Of a DNA stretch of 64,000 bases, positions 51,511 through 61,183 are shown in pieces (positions within the stretch are counted from its first letter, which is position 1; every line of letters starts with the position of its first letter). The stretch lies in NCBI RefSeq assembly GCF_026239695.1, contig NZ_JAPIVS010000001.1:124001-188000 (forward strand), read 5' to 3'. The DNA comes from Pedobacter sp. MC2016-15. Lineage in GTDB: Bacteria > Bacteroidota > Bacteroidia > Sphingobacteriales > Sphingobacteriaceae. Position numbers and translations under genes: made by a program. The notes beneath the pieces were generated by a model. The model did not search any database, was not told the origin of the DNA, and worked only from the letters and a program-made list of their open reading frames with translations.

Positions 51511-53895
51511 ATGAAGATCAAACACCCGATATTCCATTTATTCCGCAATTTTCTGCTGATCCTGGTGATCGGTGTTTGTTTCAACATCTCCTCGGCGGTA
51601 GCGCAACGCTCAAAAGCCCGGCAAAATCCTCCAGACAAATCAGCTGATGTCTCTTATCTGGCAGACTCTACATTGCTTACCAGAGGCGATTACCTCGCCC
51701 GTTTACAACGGGTATTCGAAGCGATCAACAAGGTAAAGGTTACTACTGCATCTTTTTATAAGACCCCTGCAATCTCCAAATACCTGACACAGGATGAAGC
51801 GGCTATCGCTTTAATTAAGGAGCGTCTTACACAGAACGACAGAACGCTCAACCTGCAAAACGTGCAGATGTACCAGACACTGCTTGATGAGCTGGAAAGC
51901 AGCAATGTAGAATGTCTTGCTGATCTCGACGATTACGAAAAGAAGCTGAATGAAGTGAAAACCGGAATACTGACGCTCAGAAAGGATACAGTTCTGGTCA
52001 AGATTTTTACGGTCGACTCACTCAGGAGGATCTTCAGACCTCAACTGCTCGAATTAAAGGGCAAAAAAGTAGAGATGGACAGTCTGATTAAAAGCAACAC
52101 CAATCTGATCAACACATTGCAGGCCAGAACCTCTGCCAATATTATTAACGTTAAAGAATTACAGTACACAACGGATAACCAGCTCAAAGCTGTGGGCATC
52201 AAAGCTTTTGGCAAAGAAAGGCGATACCTCTGGGAGACGGTCAACCAGAAAGCGAATGGCAGCATGGGCTTCAGACGCTTTATGAAAAGCGAACAGGAGA
52301 TTTCAAGATATTACTTTGTTTATACCAGAAGCGGCCGCGCAGGATTGATCCTGCTTGGTGCGGTCTTCTTTTTCTGGGTATTCTTTAACTTCAAAAGCCT
52401 GATCAACAGGGATAGGCTGGATGCTGTAGAATCTTTCAAATTTCTTTTTATCAGACCAAAGCCTTATCAGGTTTCACTCATATTTATTTTAACCCTGGCG
52501 CCAGTATTTGACCTGCTGGCACCGGCATTGTATATCGAAGGGGTACATGTGGCACTGGCATTAAGCCTGACCACCCTGCTCTATAAGAGGTTACCGCGGA
52601 GGGTTTTCTATCAGTGGTGTATCTTTGTGGTGCTGCTCATTGCTCCTGTGGTCCTGAGACTTCTGGGAATGCCACCACGTTATCAGCGCTGGAACCTGGT
52701 CATCTTTAGTATGGCTTCTACAGCGTTCGCCTTATTATCCTTTATTAAACTCAGGAATCAGGCAGGTCGGTACAGGATTTTTCTGCCTGTCGCCGTTATC
52801 TTTATTGTCTTTAATCTCTTATCGATCCTCTGCAATTTATTCGGCCGCTTTACACTCACACAGATATTTTATACGACTGCCTCCAGCGCTTTTCTGCATG
52901 CCGTATCACTGGTTATCCTTGTTGGGATGATTACGGAAGCTTTCCTCTTACAGATCAAGAGCAGTCGTATACGCAAGCATTATCCCGAGTATTTCGACTG
53001 GGAGCCAGTGGTGAAGAGCATCCGCGGACTGCTGAATATTATTGCATTTTTTATCTGGCTGAGCCTTTTCCTGGTGAATCTGAATATTTTTAATGAATTA
53101 TATGATAGCCTGTTAACTGTCCTTACCGAAAAAAGAACTATAGGTACACTGGCATTTACATTTGGAGGTATTCTATTGTTCCTGCTGATCATCTGGACGG
53201 CAAACTTCCTGCAGAAATATATAGCCTACTTTTTTGGTGACACCGGAGACGATACCCTGGATGATAATAAGGGGGAGCGTTCAAAGCTGATCGTGACCAG
53301 GCTGATCCTGCTCATTGGAGGATTCCTGCTGGCAGTGGCTGCATCGGGACTACCAATTGATAAGATTACGGTTGTACTTGGAGCCCTTGGTGTGGGTATC
53401 GGTTTGGGACTTCAAAATATCGTCAGCAACTTCGTATCAGGTATCATTTTGATCTTTGATAAAACCTTGCGCATAGGCGATGTGGTGGAACTGAGCGACA
53501 AAAAGGGTCGGGTCAAGGAAATTGGCATCCGTGCCAGTACTTTGCTGACTGATGAGGGCGCAGAGATCATCATTCCCAATGGAAATATTTTGTCTAATAA
53601 TATCATCAACTGGACGCTTACCAATAACCAGATGAGGATCACAATTTCCTTTACACTGGCTAAACCTTTTCTGAGACAGGATGTGGAGGATATCATTAAA
53701 TCTGCCGTTACATCCAATGACAATATTTTGCAGAATAAGGAAGCCAGAATCATTATGGCGCCAGCGTCAAAAACAAGTATTAATGTAACAGTGTATTTCT
53801 GGTGTAAGGACATTTCAATGTCCGAAAGCACCCGTAGTACGGTCAATGCGATGATTTATGACGACTTGGAAGAAAAAGGAATTGATGTGCTGTGA
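51511..53895 (+). CDS. mechanosensitive channel, MscS family with long N-terminal domain
   Basis: A 794-residue membrane protein. Signal peptide at residues 1-32 (ending AVAQ), then a periplasmic helical domain of about 230 residues (coiled-coil rich: LNEVKTGILTLRKD, MDSLIKSNTNLINTLQAR), about ten membrane helices from residue 255 and the MscS core with the pore helix GALGVGIGLGLQNIVSNFVSG (abbreviated core GVGIGLGLQNIVSNFVSG) and the beta domain LRIGDVVE. This is the MscK/YbiO-type layout, which opens under membrane tension and protects against osmotic downshift. It belongs to the operon with the YghO-like gene. Confidence 0.92.
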   Translation: MKIKHPIFHLFRNFLLILVIGVCFNISSAVAQRSKARQNPPDKSADVSYLADSTLLTRGDYLARLQRVFEAINKVKVTTASFYKTPAISKYLTQDEAAIALIKERLTQNDRTLNLQNVQMYQTLLDELESSNVECLADLDDYEKKLNEVKTGILTLRKDTVLVKIFTVDSLRRIFRPQLLELKGKKVEMDSLIKSNTNLINTLQARTSANIINVKELQYTTDNQLKAVGIKAFGKERRYLWETVNQKANGSMGFRRFMKSEQEISRYYFVYTRSGRAGLILLGAVFFFWVFFNFKSLINRDRLDAVESFKFLFIRPKPYQVSLIFILTLAPVFDLLAPALYIEGVHVALALSLTTLLYKRLPRRVFYQWCIFVVLLIAPVVLRLLGMPPRYQRWNLVIFSMASTAFALLSFIKLRNQAGRYRIFLPVAVIFIVFNLLSILCNLFGRFTLTQIFYTTASSAFLHAVSLVILVGMITEAFLLQIKSSRIRKHYPEYFDWEPVVKSIRGLLNIIAFFIWLSLFLVNLNIFNELYDSLLTVLTEKRTIGTLAFTFGGILLFLLIIWTANFLQKYIAYFFGDTGDDTLDDNKGERSKLIVTRLILLIGGFLLAVAASGLPIDKITVVLGALGVGIGLGLQNIVSNFVSGIILIFDKTLRIGDVVELSDKKGRVKEIGIRASTLLTDEGAEIIIPNGNILSNNIINWTLTNNQMRITISFTLAKPFLRQDVEDIIKSAVTSNDNILQNKEARIIMAPASKTSINVTVYFWCKDISMSESTRSTVNAMIYDDLEEKGIDVL

Positions 53896-53913
53896 TAATG
53901 AATATATAAATTA

Positions 53914-53942
53914 TGTAAATCTGTAAAGCGTGTTGATTTACA
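53914..53942. terminator. possible terminator hairpin between mscS and the MocR gene
   Basis: TGTAAATC and GATTTACA form an 8-bp stem with a 13-base loop between the convergent genes; the right flank is T/A-rich but has no long T-run. Confidence 0.4.
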
Positions 53943-53982
53943 AATAGATATAATTATAATTTTATCAAATGATAAGTAGTGA

Positions 53983-55500
53983 TTAACTGTCTTTTACAGC
54001 AAGGCTAAGTACATGCACAGCCTCTTCCAGCTCTGCTGTAGTCAGGTTTCCAAAACCCAGCCGCATCGCTGTAAAACTTTCATTCTGATAGAGGAGTTCC
54101 TGCGGCAGATAAAGATTTCGCTTCTGACATTTTTTGCTGATCCTCATGAGATTTAATCGTGGATTCCATTGCGTCCAAACCGACAGGCCACCTGGCGGTG
54201 ACACAAAATTCAACTCCTCTCCCAGCTGCTTTTGCAATAAGCCTGTAAATACATCCCTTCGCTCCTGATAAATCTTCAGCGCTTTTTTCAGGTGCCGCTG
54301 AATCTCTCTTTCTTCCAGCAGCTCTGCCAAAGCCTGCTCCATCAGCATATCTCCCTGCCGGTCTACCAGCCGGCGTAGTTTAGCCATCTCCACAATCAGA
54401 TTTTCCGGAGCTACCAGATAGCCCGAACGGAAACCCGGAGCGAGCGACTTGCAGAATGAACCAATATATACAACCATCCCATTCGTATCTGCACTGGCTA
54501 AGGGCAATACAGAGTTCCCGTTGTAATGAAAATCGTAATCGTAATCATCCTCCAGAATGATAAAACCATAGGTAGCAGCAAGTTGCAGCAACTCAGTACG
54601 CCTCTCGGCACTCAGCGTTACTGTGGTAGGATAATGATGATGTGGTGTAAGGTATAACATCCTGATAGATTTCTTTTTACAAAGCTCACGTATAGCTTCT
54701 ACTGAGATACCCTCCTCGTCCACAGGTACAGAAATGATCTTACCTCCACATTGCTGAAAACACATGTTTGCCAGGTAATAGCTTAAATCTCCAACGATAA
54801 CCAGATCTCCTGGTTCAATCAGTATACTGGAGGCCATATAGATACTCATATGTATTCCGCGCGTCGTTAAAATATTGTTTTTGTTGATATGAAGCCCGCG
54901 TGTATTATTGAGGTAAGAAGCCAGAGTTTCGCGAAAAAACTCATTTCCTTCAACATGCGAATAACCGAAGTGCCGGTAGTTGGTTTTACTTTTGAGAATT
55001 CCTCCATATACTTTAGAAAGCCTTTCAAGGGGTAACAGTCTGATATCAGGCAACCCGTCATTAAATTCAAGTCCGGATGTCGCAGTAACAGGAAGCACAT
55101 CCAGTAAAATGCTTTGTTTAAAGGTGTAACCAGTTTTTGAGGGGTAGCTGTTCAGGAATTTTTCGTGGTCATCAGGGCCGCCTTCAGCGGTTTTACGCCG
55201 ATAACTTTTCGGCTGTATTGCCGGCAATGGCACTTTATTGCGTACAAAGGTGCCCTTATTGGGCCTGATCTCTGTCCATCCCTGAGCATCCAGTTCATAA
55301 TAAGCCGCAATAATGGTCTTGCGGTGTACCTCGAGGTCATCCGCAAGGCTCCTCGTGCCCGGGAGCTGTATGCCATCCAGCAGTACCCCCCGCTGAATCG
55401 CATTAATCATCTGATGGGCAATCTGCAGGTATACTGGTCTGTCCAGCGACTTATCAATGCGGATTACACTTTTAAAAGGAATATTAACCGGACTACTCAT
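53983..55500 (-). CDS. MocR-type (GntR/aminotransferase) transcriptional regulator
   Basis: A 505-residue regulator with an N-terminal GntR-type winged helix (about residues 15-88; recognition helix region PGTRSLADDLEVHRKTI) and a C-terminal fold-type I aminotransferase domain (about residues 130-505). The PLP lysine is Lys351 in GSFCKSLAPGFRSG, and LEDDYDYDF precedes it, so it probably still binds PLP. The best-known members are PdxR, GabR and TauR. It is divergent from the biotin operon with 64 bases between, and the intergenic region has a GGTACC core. A role in biotin control is inference from position only. Confidence 0.9.
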   Translation of the reverse strand: MSSPVNIPFKSVIRIDKSLDRPVYLQIAHQMINAIQRGVLLDGIQLPGTRSLADDLEVHRKTIIAAYYELDAQGWTEIRPNKGTFVRNKVPLPAIQPKSYRRKTAEGGPDDHEKFLNSYPSKTGYTFKQSILLDVLPVTATSGLEFNDGLPDIRLLPLERLSKVYGGILKSKTNYRHFGYSHVEGNEFFRETLASYLNNTRGLHINKNNILTTRGIHMSIYMASSILIEPGDLVIVGDLSYYLANMCFQQCGGKIISVPVDEEGISVEAIRELCKKKSIRMLYLTPHHHYPTTVTLSAERRTELLQLAATYGFIILEDDYDYDFHYNGNSVLPLASADTNGMVVYIGSFCKSLAPGFRSGYLVAPENLIVEMAKLRRLVDRQGDMLMEQALAELLEEREIQRHLKKALKIYQERRDVFTGLLQKQLGEELNFVSPPGGLSVWTQWNPRLNLMRISKKCQKRNLYLPQELLYQNESFTAMRLGFGNLTTAELEEAVHVLSLAVKDS

Positions 55501-55540
55501 AAACTAAAAACTGGTACCATTAAACTATCCGGCAAGATAA
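55501..55540. promoter_or_regulatory. possible MocR operator between regulator and biotin operon
   Basis: The intergenic region holds CTGGTACCAT at 55511-55520, a palindromic GGTACC core, and a shorter TTTGGTCAAAC at 55545-55555. MocR proteins often bind repeated TGG-type half sites (as I recall for TauR and PdxR), so this is a candidate operator. No direct evidence. Confidence 0.35.
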
Positions 55541-55548
55541 TACTTTTG
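55541..55548 (+). promoter_or_regulatory. -7 element of the biotin operon
   Basis: TACTTTTG is an exact match to TAnnTTTG, 16 bases before the ATG at 55565. It overlaps the putative regulator-binding region. Confidence 0.6.
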
Positions 55549-55564
55549 GTCAAACATTATCACT

Positions 55565-56191
55565 ATGGAACTGGAAGAACTACTCAATCATATCGTCGGC
55601 AATGATTACATACATGCTCGTTTTCTCAATACGCTGTCGCTGCAGGAAAATATCGGCGCACGTAAGATCTCAGCAAACGAACTGCCGGAAACATCAACAT
55701 ATATGGTCTTAAAACATGCCGCAGAAGAACACCGCCATGCTTTTTATCTGAAAAAACAAATCGGGAAGTTGAATACTGAAGCATGTCCTACTTATGAACC
55801 GCAGTATCTGCTGGCGCCCTACAGCAGCAAATATTACCTGAATAAACTGGATATGTCTACGAGTCGTTATCTGATGGAGCATATGAATCTGCGTGGTGCC
55901 AGGCTGAAATTTGCGGCATACCTGCTGGTAACCTATGCTATTGAAGTTCGTGCAGATCTGATCTATCCTGTTTATCAGGAAATACTCAGCAAAAATAGCA
56001 GTAAGGTGAGTGTGCGCTCGATCATTCTCGAAGAACAGGGTCACCTGGAAGAAATGATCGCCCAGCTGAGGACCTTTTCGGCTGACTGGGAATTTCATGC
56101 AAACAACATCATTTCTGTGGAGAAGAATCTCTACCAGAACTGGATCAATGACCTCGCGGCAGCGATTCAGGAGGAACACCAGCTATCCTGA
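55565..56191 (+). CDS. ferritin-like diiron protein, first gene of the biotin operon
   Basis: A 208-residue helical, soluble protein. It has the full ferritin-like diiron ligand set: Glu28 (SLQENIG), Glu55 and His58 (AAEEHRHAF), Glu127 (YAIEVRAD) and Glu157 with His160 (LEEQGHLEEM). The ligand spacings, 27 and 30 residues between paired helices, fit a four-helix diiron oxygenase or oxidase. I do not recognise a named family. It is followed by bioF after three bases, then bioD, bioB and bioA, with no internal promoter seen. No known biotin gene encodes a ferritin-like protein, so it could serve in making the pimeloyl precursor or in protecting or supplying iron. Confidence 0.85.
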   Translation: MELEELLNHIVGNDYIHARFLNTLSLQENIGARKISANELPETSTYMVLKHAAEEHRHAFYLKKQIGKLNTEACPTYEPQYLLAPYSSKYYLNKLDMSTSRYLMEHMNLRGARLKFAAYLLVTYAIEVRADLIYPVYQEILSKNSSKVSVRSIILEEQGHLEEMIAQLRTFSADWEFHANNIISVEKNLYQNWINDLAAAIQEEHQLS

Positions 56192-56194
56192 GAC

Positions 56195-57337
56195 ATGTTG
56201 GAAAATCTCACAGACATACTAAACACCAAATTGAATGAGCGTACTGCTGCCGGAAACTTACGTAAGTTACAGCATGAAAACGCTTTATATGATTTTAGCT
56301 CAAATGATTATTTAGGTTTTGCAAGATCACCGGAACTCAAAGAAAGTATATCAGCGGAGCTGGAAAAACATCCTCTGACATTACTCGGTGCTACCGGATC
56401 ACGCTTGCTCAGCGGGAATACGGCCTTTGCAGAACAACTGGAAAAAGAACTGGCAATTATACATCAGGCAGAAAATGGACTGATCTTCAATTCCGGTTAT
56501 ACAGCCAACCTCGCCCTGTTTTCCAGCGTACCGCAAAAAAACGATACGATCATTTACGATGAACTGATCCATGCATCAGTCATAGACGGCTCCAGGCTGA
56601 GTCTGGCAAAAAGACTAAAATTTAAACACAATGATCCCGAAGATCTGGAAAAAAAGATCAGGCTCAGCACAGGACAGTGTTTTGTGGCCGTTGAAAGTGT
56701 CTATTCAATGGAGGGCGACCTGGCCGATCTTCTGCAAATCGCTGCTGTGTGCAGAGATTTGAATGCACATCTGATCGTTGATGAAGCTCATGCCTTTGGC
56801 GTATGGGGCACCGGCTTAGTCGACCTGCTCAAACTTCATCAGCATGTATTTGCAAGGCTGGTTACTTTTGGAAAAGCACTTGGATTACATGGAGCAATCA
56901 TTTTGGGTAGCAATTTATTAAAAGATTACCTCATCAACTTTGCCCGTCCTTTTATTTACAGTACAGCTACCCCTTTCAGTCAGCTGTTGGCCATAAAGAT
57001 CGCTTATGAGCGACTTTTAAGCCGCCCGGAGGATCAGCTAAGACTTAGGGATAAGTCCTCGCTTCTGAAAGCGCATATGCCCTCCCAGGATAAACTCATC
57101 AGCAGTCTCAACCCTTCAGCCATCCAGTGCATATACCCCGGAGACAATGCAAGGGTCCTGCGCTTTGCTGCTAAGCTGCAAAAACAGGGCTTCGATGTAA
57201 GGGCCATACGCAGTCCTACAGTCCCTGCAGGGAAGGAAAGATTACGCATCTGCCTGCATCTCCACAATAGCGATGAAGAAATTCTGGCGCTTTGTGATCA
57301 ATTTCATCAACTGACCCACACACATTATGCGAAATAA
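56195..57337 (+). CDS. bioF: 8-amino-7-oxononanoate synthase
   Basis: Joins pimeloyl-ACP (or pimeloyl-CoA) with alanine to give KAPA, using PLP. The 380-residue protein has the family signatures YDFSSNDYLGFA (about residues 31-42), GATGSRLLSGN, VDEAHAFGVWG and the PLP lysine segment VTFGKALGLHGA. Its start codon follows the diiron gene by three bases and its end overlaps bioD by 11 bases, so it is tightly embedded in the operon. Confidence 0.95.
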   Translation: MLENLTDILNTKLNERTAAGNLRKLQHENALYDFSSNDYLGFARSPELKESISAELEKHPLTLLGATGSRLLSGNTAFAEQLEKELAIIHQAENGLIFNSGYTANLALFSSVPQKNDTIIYDELIHASVIDGSRLSLAKRLKFKHNDPEDLEKKIRLSTGQCFVAVESVYSMEGDLADLLQIAAVCRDLNAHLIVDEAHAFGVWGTGLVDLLKLHQHVFARLVTFGKALGLHGAIILGSNLLKDYLINFARPFIYSTATPFSQLLAIKIAYERLLSRPEDQLRLRDKSSLLKAHMPSQDKLISSLNPSAIQCIYPGDNARVLRFAAKLQKQGFDVRAIRSPTVPAGKERLRICLHLHNSDEEILALCDQFHQLTHTHYAK

Positions 57338-57944
57338 ACCTCTATTTGTCACCGGCATAGGTACATCCGTAGGCAAAACTATAGTTTCGGCTGTACTCTG
57401 CGAGCAGCTGAAAGCAGATTACTGGAAACCTGTACAATCAGGGGATCTTGATCATTCAGATAGTGATCAGGTCAGGAGACTAATCAGTAACTGCCGTACC
57501 ATTATTCATCCTGAAACCTTCAGACTGAACCTTGCGGCCTCGCCACATCAGTCGGCCAGACTGGAGGGAATTCAGATCAATCGGGATGCGTTTCATCTTC
57601 CTGTAACAGATCATCAGCTGCTGATCGAGGGTGCGGGAGGTTTGTTTGTACCCCTGGCTTCAGGATTTTTGATGTCAGATCTGATCACTCAGCTTGAAGC
57701 AGAGGTAGTGCTGGTTGTCAGGGATTATCTGGGCTGCATCAATCACACCTTACTGAGCCTTCATGCGCTGGCTACTTTACAGATTCCAATCAGACATCTG
57801 ATACTCAACGGGAATTTCAATCCGGACACAAAAGCAATTATTCTTGAGCATATCCCAGCCGGTAGCAGTTGGAGTCAACTCCCGGAATTAGCCAGGCTGG
57901 ATCAAGGATCAGTATCAAATTCTCCAATACAAATAGCTGGATAG
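57327..57944 (+). CDS. bioD: dethiobiotin synthetase
   Basis: Makes dethiobiotin from DAPA, CO2 and ATP. The 205-residue product has the P-loop [16 protein letters not shown] (residues 8-23), the substrate motif YWKPVQSG and [10 protein letters not shown]. It overlaps the end of bioF by 11 bases and is followed by bioB after 22 bases. Confidence 0.94.
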   Translation: MRNKPLFVTGIGTSVGKTIVSAVLCEQLKADYWKPVQSGDLDHSDSDQVRRLISNCRTIIHPETFRLNLAASPHQSARLEGIQINRDAFHLPVTDHQLLIEGAGGLFVPLASGFLMSDLITQLEAEVVLVVRDYLGCINHTLLSLHALATLQIPIRHLILNGNFNPDTKAIILEHIPAGSSWSQLPELARLDQGSVSNSPIQIAG

Positions 57945-57966
57945 ACAATACATTAAAACCATTGAT

Positions 57967-58959
57967 ATGAACAATTACATTAAAAACGACTGGACCGTCC
58001 AGGAGATAGAAAACATTTACCATCAGCCCTTACTGGAGCTGGTATATCAGGCTGCAACAGTTCACAGGATGTACCATAAGCCGGATGAAGTGCAGGTTTG
58101 CACGCTGCTTTCCGTAAAGACCGGCGGATGTCCTGAGGATTGCTCTTATTGTGGACAGGCGGCGCGTTACCATACCGGGATCACCGTAAAATCGCTAATG
58201 TCAAAAGAAGATGTGGTAGCGATAGCGCAGCGCGCCAAGGACGCAGGATCTTCCCGTTTCTGCATGGCTGCGGCATGGCGCGAAGTTCGGGATAACCGTG
58301 ACTTCGAAAACATTCTGCAGATGGTAGAAGGTGTAAACGACCTCGGACTTGAAGTATGCTGCACGCTGGGGATGCTCACAGAGAGTCAGGCCCAGCGTTT
58401 ACAGGAAGCAGGTTTACATGCCTATAACCATAATCTGGATACTTCCAAAGAACATTATGAAGAGATCATCACTACAAGAACTTTCGACAACAGGCTGGAT
58501 ACACTCACCAATGTGCGTAAAGCAGGTATCACCGTATGTTCAGGGGGTATTATAGGTCTCGGGGAAACACATGCTGACCGGATCAACATGCTGCACACCC
58601 TGTCTACCTTACCAAAACATCCGGAATCAGTACCGGTAAATGCCCTGGCGCGTGTAAAAGGCACACCGCTGGCCGACCTGCCGAAGGTAGACTCATGGGA
58701 GATGGTGAGAATGATTGCTACTGCAAGAATTCTGATGCCACAATCAATGGTGAGGCTCAGTGCAGGACGTGCAGAGATGACTACAGAAGAGCAGTCATGG
58801 TGTTTCATGGCTGGGGCAAATTCGATATTTACGAGTGAAAGTGAAGAGCTGCTGGTTACACCAAACCCGCGACTGGATGACGACAGGAAAATGTTCAGCC
58901 TGCTGGGATTAAAACCTATGGTAAAGGAAAAATCATCACAAATCACAGCTAAGGCATGA
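57967..58959 (+). CDS. bioB: biotin synthase
   Basis: Radical SAM enzyme inserting sulfur into dethiobiotin. The 330-residue protein has the three cluster cysteines in [12 protein letters not shown] (CX3CX2C, around residues 54-61), CMAAAWRE, and [18 protein letters not shown], all standard. The last four bases overlap the bioA start codon (ATGA). Confidence 0.97.
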   Translation: MNNYIKNDWTVQEIENIYHQPLLELVYQAATVHRMYHKPDEVQVCTLLSVKTGGCPEDCSYCGQAARYHTGITVKSLMSKEDVVAIAQRAKDAGSSRFCMAAAWREVRDNRDFENILQMVEGVNDLGLEVCCTLGMLTESQAQRLQEAGLHAYNHNLDTSKEHYEEIITTRTFDNRLDTLTNVRKAGITVCSGGIIGLGETHADRINMLHTLSTLPKHPESVPVNALARVKGTPLADLPKVDSWEMVRMIATARILMPQSMVRLSAGRAEMTTEEQSWCFMAGANSIFTSESEELLVTPNPRLDDDRKMFSLLGLKPMVKEKSSQITAKA

Positions 58960-60221
58960 CTTTAACTAAAAGGGATGCTGAAGTCATTTGGCATCCTTAC
59001 ACACAACAACTTATGGCACGCCCACCCTTACCGGTAATACGTGCCGAAGGGGCGTCATTATATGATGAACACGATCGCCGCTACATTGATGCAGTATCCT
59101 CATGGTGGGTAACACTGCATGGACATTCACATCCTTACATCGTGCAGCGGGTTACTGAACAGCTGAAAAAACTTGATCAGGTCATCTTTGCCGGGTTCAC
59201 ACATGAGCCCGCGATTGAGTTGGCAGAGGCGCTGCTTAAAATTCTACCAAAACAGCAAAAGAAGGTCTTTTACACTGATAACGGATCAACGGCTGTAGAA
59301 GTGGCCTTAAAAATGTGCCTTCAATACTGGTATAACAAGGGACAACCCAGAAAGAAAGTCCTTGCCTTCAGCAACGGTTACCATGGTGACACTTTTGGCG
59401 CCATGTCTGTGAGCGGAAGAAGCGCCTGGACTGCTCCTTTTGATTCTTTTCTCTTCGAAGTGATCTTTATCGACACGCCGGCAGCACAAAACCTGGCTTC
59501 TCTAAAAGAAACCATATCGTCACACGCAGATGATCTGGCCTGCTTTATCTATGAGCCCCTGGTACAAGGTTCTGCAGGAATGCTGATGTGTGCTGCCGAA
59601 GACCTTGACCAGTTGCTCCAACATTGCAGGGATGAAGGTGTGCTGATGATTCAGGATGAAGTGTTCACGGGATTTGGCCGCACCGGGAAAAACTTTGCTG
59701 CTGATCACCTTGTGAACAAGCCGGATGTGATGTGTTTTTCCAAAGGGCTTACCGGAGGGACTATGCCGCTTGGCCTTACTACCTGCAGTACTGAAATTTA
59801 TGAGGCGTTTCTATCAGAGGATAAGATGAAGACGCTTTTTCATGGCCATTCGTTTACAGCAAACCCACTGGCCTGTACAGCGGCGCTGGCCAGTATCGAA
59901 CTTTTATTACAGGATGAAGCACAGGAGAATATCCGGCGTATCAGCAGCAGACATCAGCTGTTCTTAAAAGAGCTCATTGATCACCCCAGAGTTGCATCTG
60001 TGCGTCAGACCGGGACAATTATTGCCATAGAATGGAAAACCGAATCAGGAACTTCTTATTTTTCTGAATTGCGAAACCTGCTGTATGACTACTTTTTGGA
60101 TAAAGGTATTCTGATGAGGCCCCTGGGCAATGTGATTTATATCCTGCCACCCTATTGTATCAGCAATGAAGATCTGGATACGATTTATGCAGAAATCAGG
60201 AAGGCTCTGGAAATATTTTAA
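58956..60221 (+). CDS. bioA: adenosylmethionine-8-amino-7-oxononanoate aminotransferase
   Basis: Transaminates KAPA to DAPA with S-adenosylmethionine as amino donor. The 421-residue protein has IWHPYTQQ near the N-terminus, [12 protein letters not shown], the PLP lysine in [13 protein letters not shown], and [17 protein letters not shown]. It overlaps bioB by four bases. Convergent with the following gene, whose stop codon overlaps bioA by four bases. No terminator seen between them. Confidence 0.96.
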   Translation: MTLTKRDAEVIWHPYTQQLMARPPLPVIRAEGASLYDEHDRRYIDAVSSWWVTLHGHSHPYIVQRVTEQLKKLDQVIFAGFTHEPAIELAEALLKILPKQQKKVFYTDNGSTAVEVALKMCLQYWYNKGQPRKKVLAFSNGYHGDTFGAMSVSGRSAWTAPFDSFLFEVIFIDTPAAQNLASLKETISSHADDLACFIYEPLVQGSAGMLMCAAEDLDQLLQHCRDEGVLMIQDEVFTGFGRTGKNFAADHLVNKPDVMCFSKGLTGGTMPLGLTTCSTEIYEAFLSEDKMKTLFHGHSFTANPLACTAALASIELLLQDEAQENIRRISSRHQLFLKELIDHPRVASVRQTGTIIAIEWKTESGTSYFSELRNLLYDYFLDKGILMRPLGNVIYILPPYCISNEDLDTIYAEIRKALEIF

Positions 60222-60943
60222 AATTTCCTGCGCTCACCCAGGCCGGTTGCCCAGAATGGAAAAGTACTGAATTCGCATATAAAGTCAAAAAAATACTCTC
60301 TTGTTGGAACAATATCCACCCCATACATTTTACGGATGACGCTGAAGATACTTTGATCGTTGCGGTGTGAAATAAAATCTCTGCCCTGCGGTAAAGTTCT
60401 CAGCTCGTCTGTAAATAAAAACGGGTGAGCAGATGCTGTCTCAAACCAGGCATCCACCATCATGCAGCTATGCTGACATTTCCTCAGCATCACAATAGTA
60501 GCCATTAGCTGCCTGGATTTGATCACGTCTTCAGAGGAATTGAAATGATGAAACACCTCAAGCTTGGTATATTCACATTCTGTATGGGGCAGTTCAAATG
60601 CCAGAGCTCCGGTATCACAGGTCAATAAACGTTCAATATATCCGTCAAATCGCTTTTTTCCGCTTGAGTTCAGCACACAATTTGCACCGCAGTAAACCAG
60701 CACATCCCCTTCTTCCAGTCCATCCAGCGCCTTTTTTATAAAGTATGGTTTCCATAACCAAAACCCGCCGCCTTTACTGACATTCAGGGTTTCTCTCATT
60801 CTAGATGCAAATCCTTCATCAAAATCTTCCGGTGTAAAGATGGTCACTGCATCAAAAAATGCTGAAGAGACAGCTGCAGTTCTGAATACTTCTCTTTGCA
60901 ATGCATACTTTTCACAGCCATAACTGATTAAATGTTTCTTCAT
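60218..60943 (-). CDS. glycosyltransferase-like protein with a lost acidic motif
   Basis: A 241-residue protein. The segment GGGFWLWKPYFIKKAL (about residues 58-73) and the following EEGDVLVYCGANCVLN resemble a family of polysaccharide and phage glycosyltransferase-like proteins that usually have YADAGCELN here. The catalytic-looking Asp and Gly are replaced by Gly and Asn (YCGANC), which suggests altered or lost activity. No signal peptide. The gene overlaps the end of bioA. The family assignment rests on a remembered pattern. Confidence 0.65.
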   Translation of the reverse strand: MKKHLISYGCEKYALQREVFRTAAVSSAFFDAVTIFTPEDFDEGFASRMRETLNVSKGGGFWLWKPYFIKKALDGLEEGDVLVYCGANCVLNSSGKKRFDGYIERLLTCDTGALAFELPHTECEYTKLEVFHHFNSSEDVIKSRQLMATIVMLRKCQHSCMMVDAWFETASAHPFLFTDELRTLPQGRDFISHRNDQSIFSVIRKMYGVDIVPTREYFFDFICEFSTFPFWATGLGERRKF

Positions 60944-61183
60944 GGGATTCGCAATTCACGGTCTGAAAATCCAGCATGATGAATTTTTTTATCAACGAAT
61001 ATATTGAGATAAAATACGCTAAAAAAACGCCAAATACCCTGTTTAATACACTTTAAAGCAGTAAACTGATTTAGCAATTAGAAGAATGAAATAAAATATT
61101 TTAAAATATTTGTGATAACACGGGTTACCTTTTCCGGATTAAGGCATTAACCTATGAACAAAACGTATCAAAAAAAAATAATT
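60944..61183. other. 240-base intergenic region with an 18-bp AT palindrome
   Basis: The longest gene-free stretch in the window. It contains the perfect palindrome AAATATTTTAAAATATTT at 61094-61111, about 70 bases upstream of the small lipoprotein gene, which may be an operator or a nucleoid protein site. No RNA gene or ORF was seen. Confidence 0.4.
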
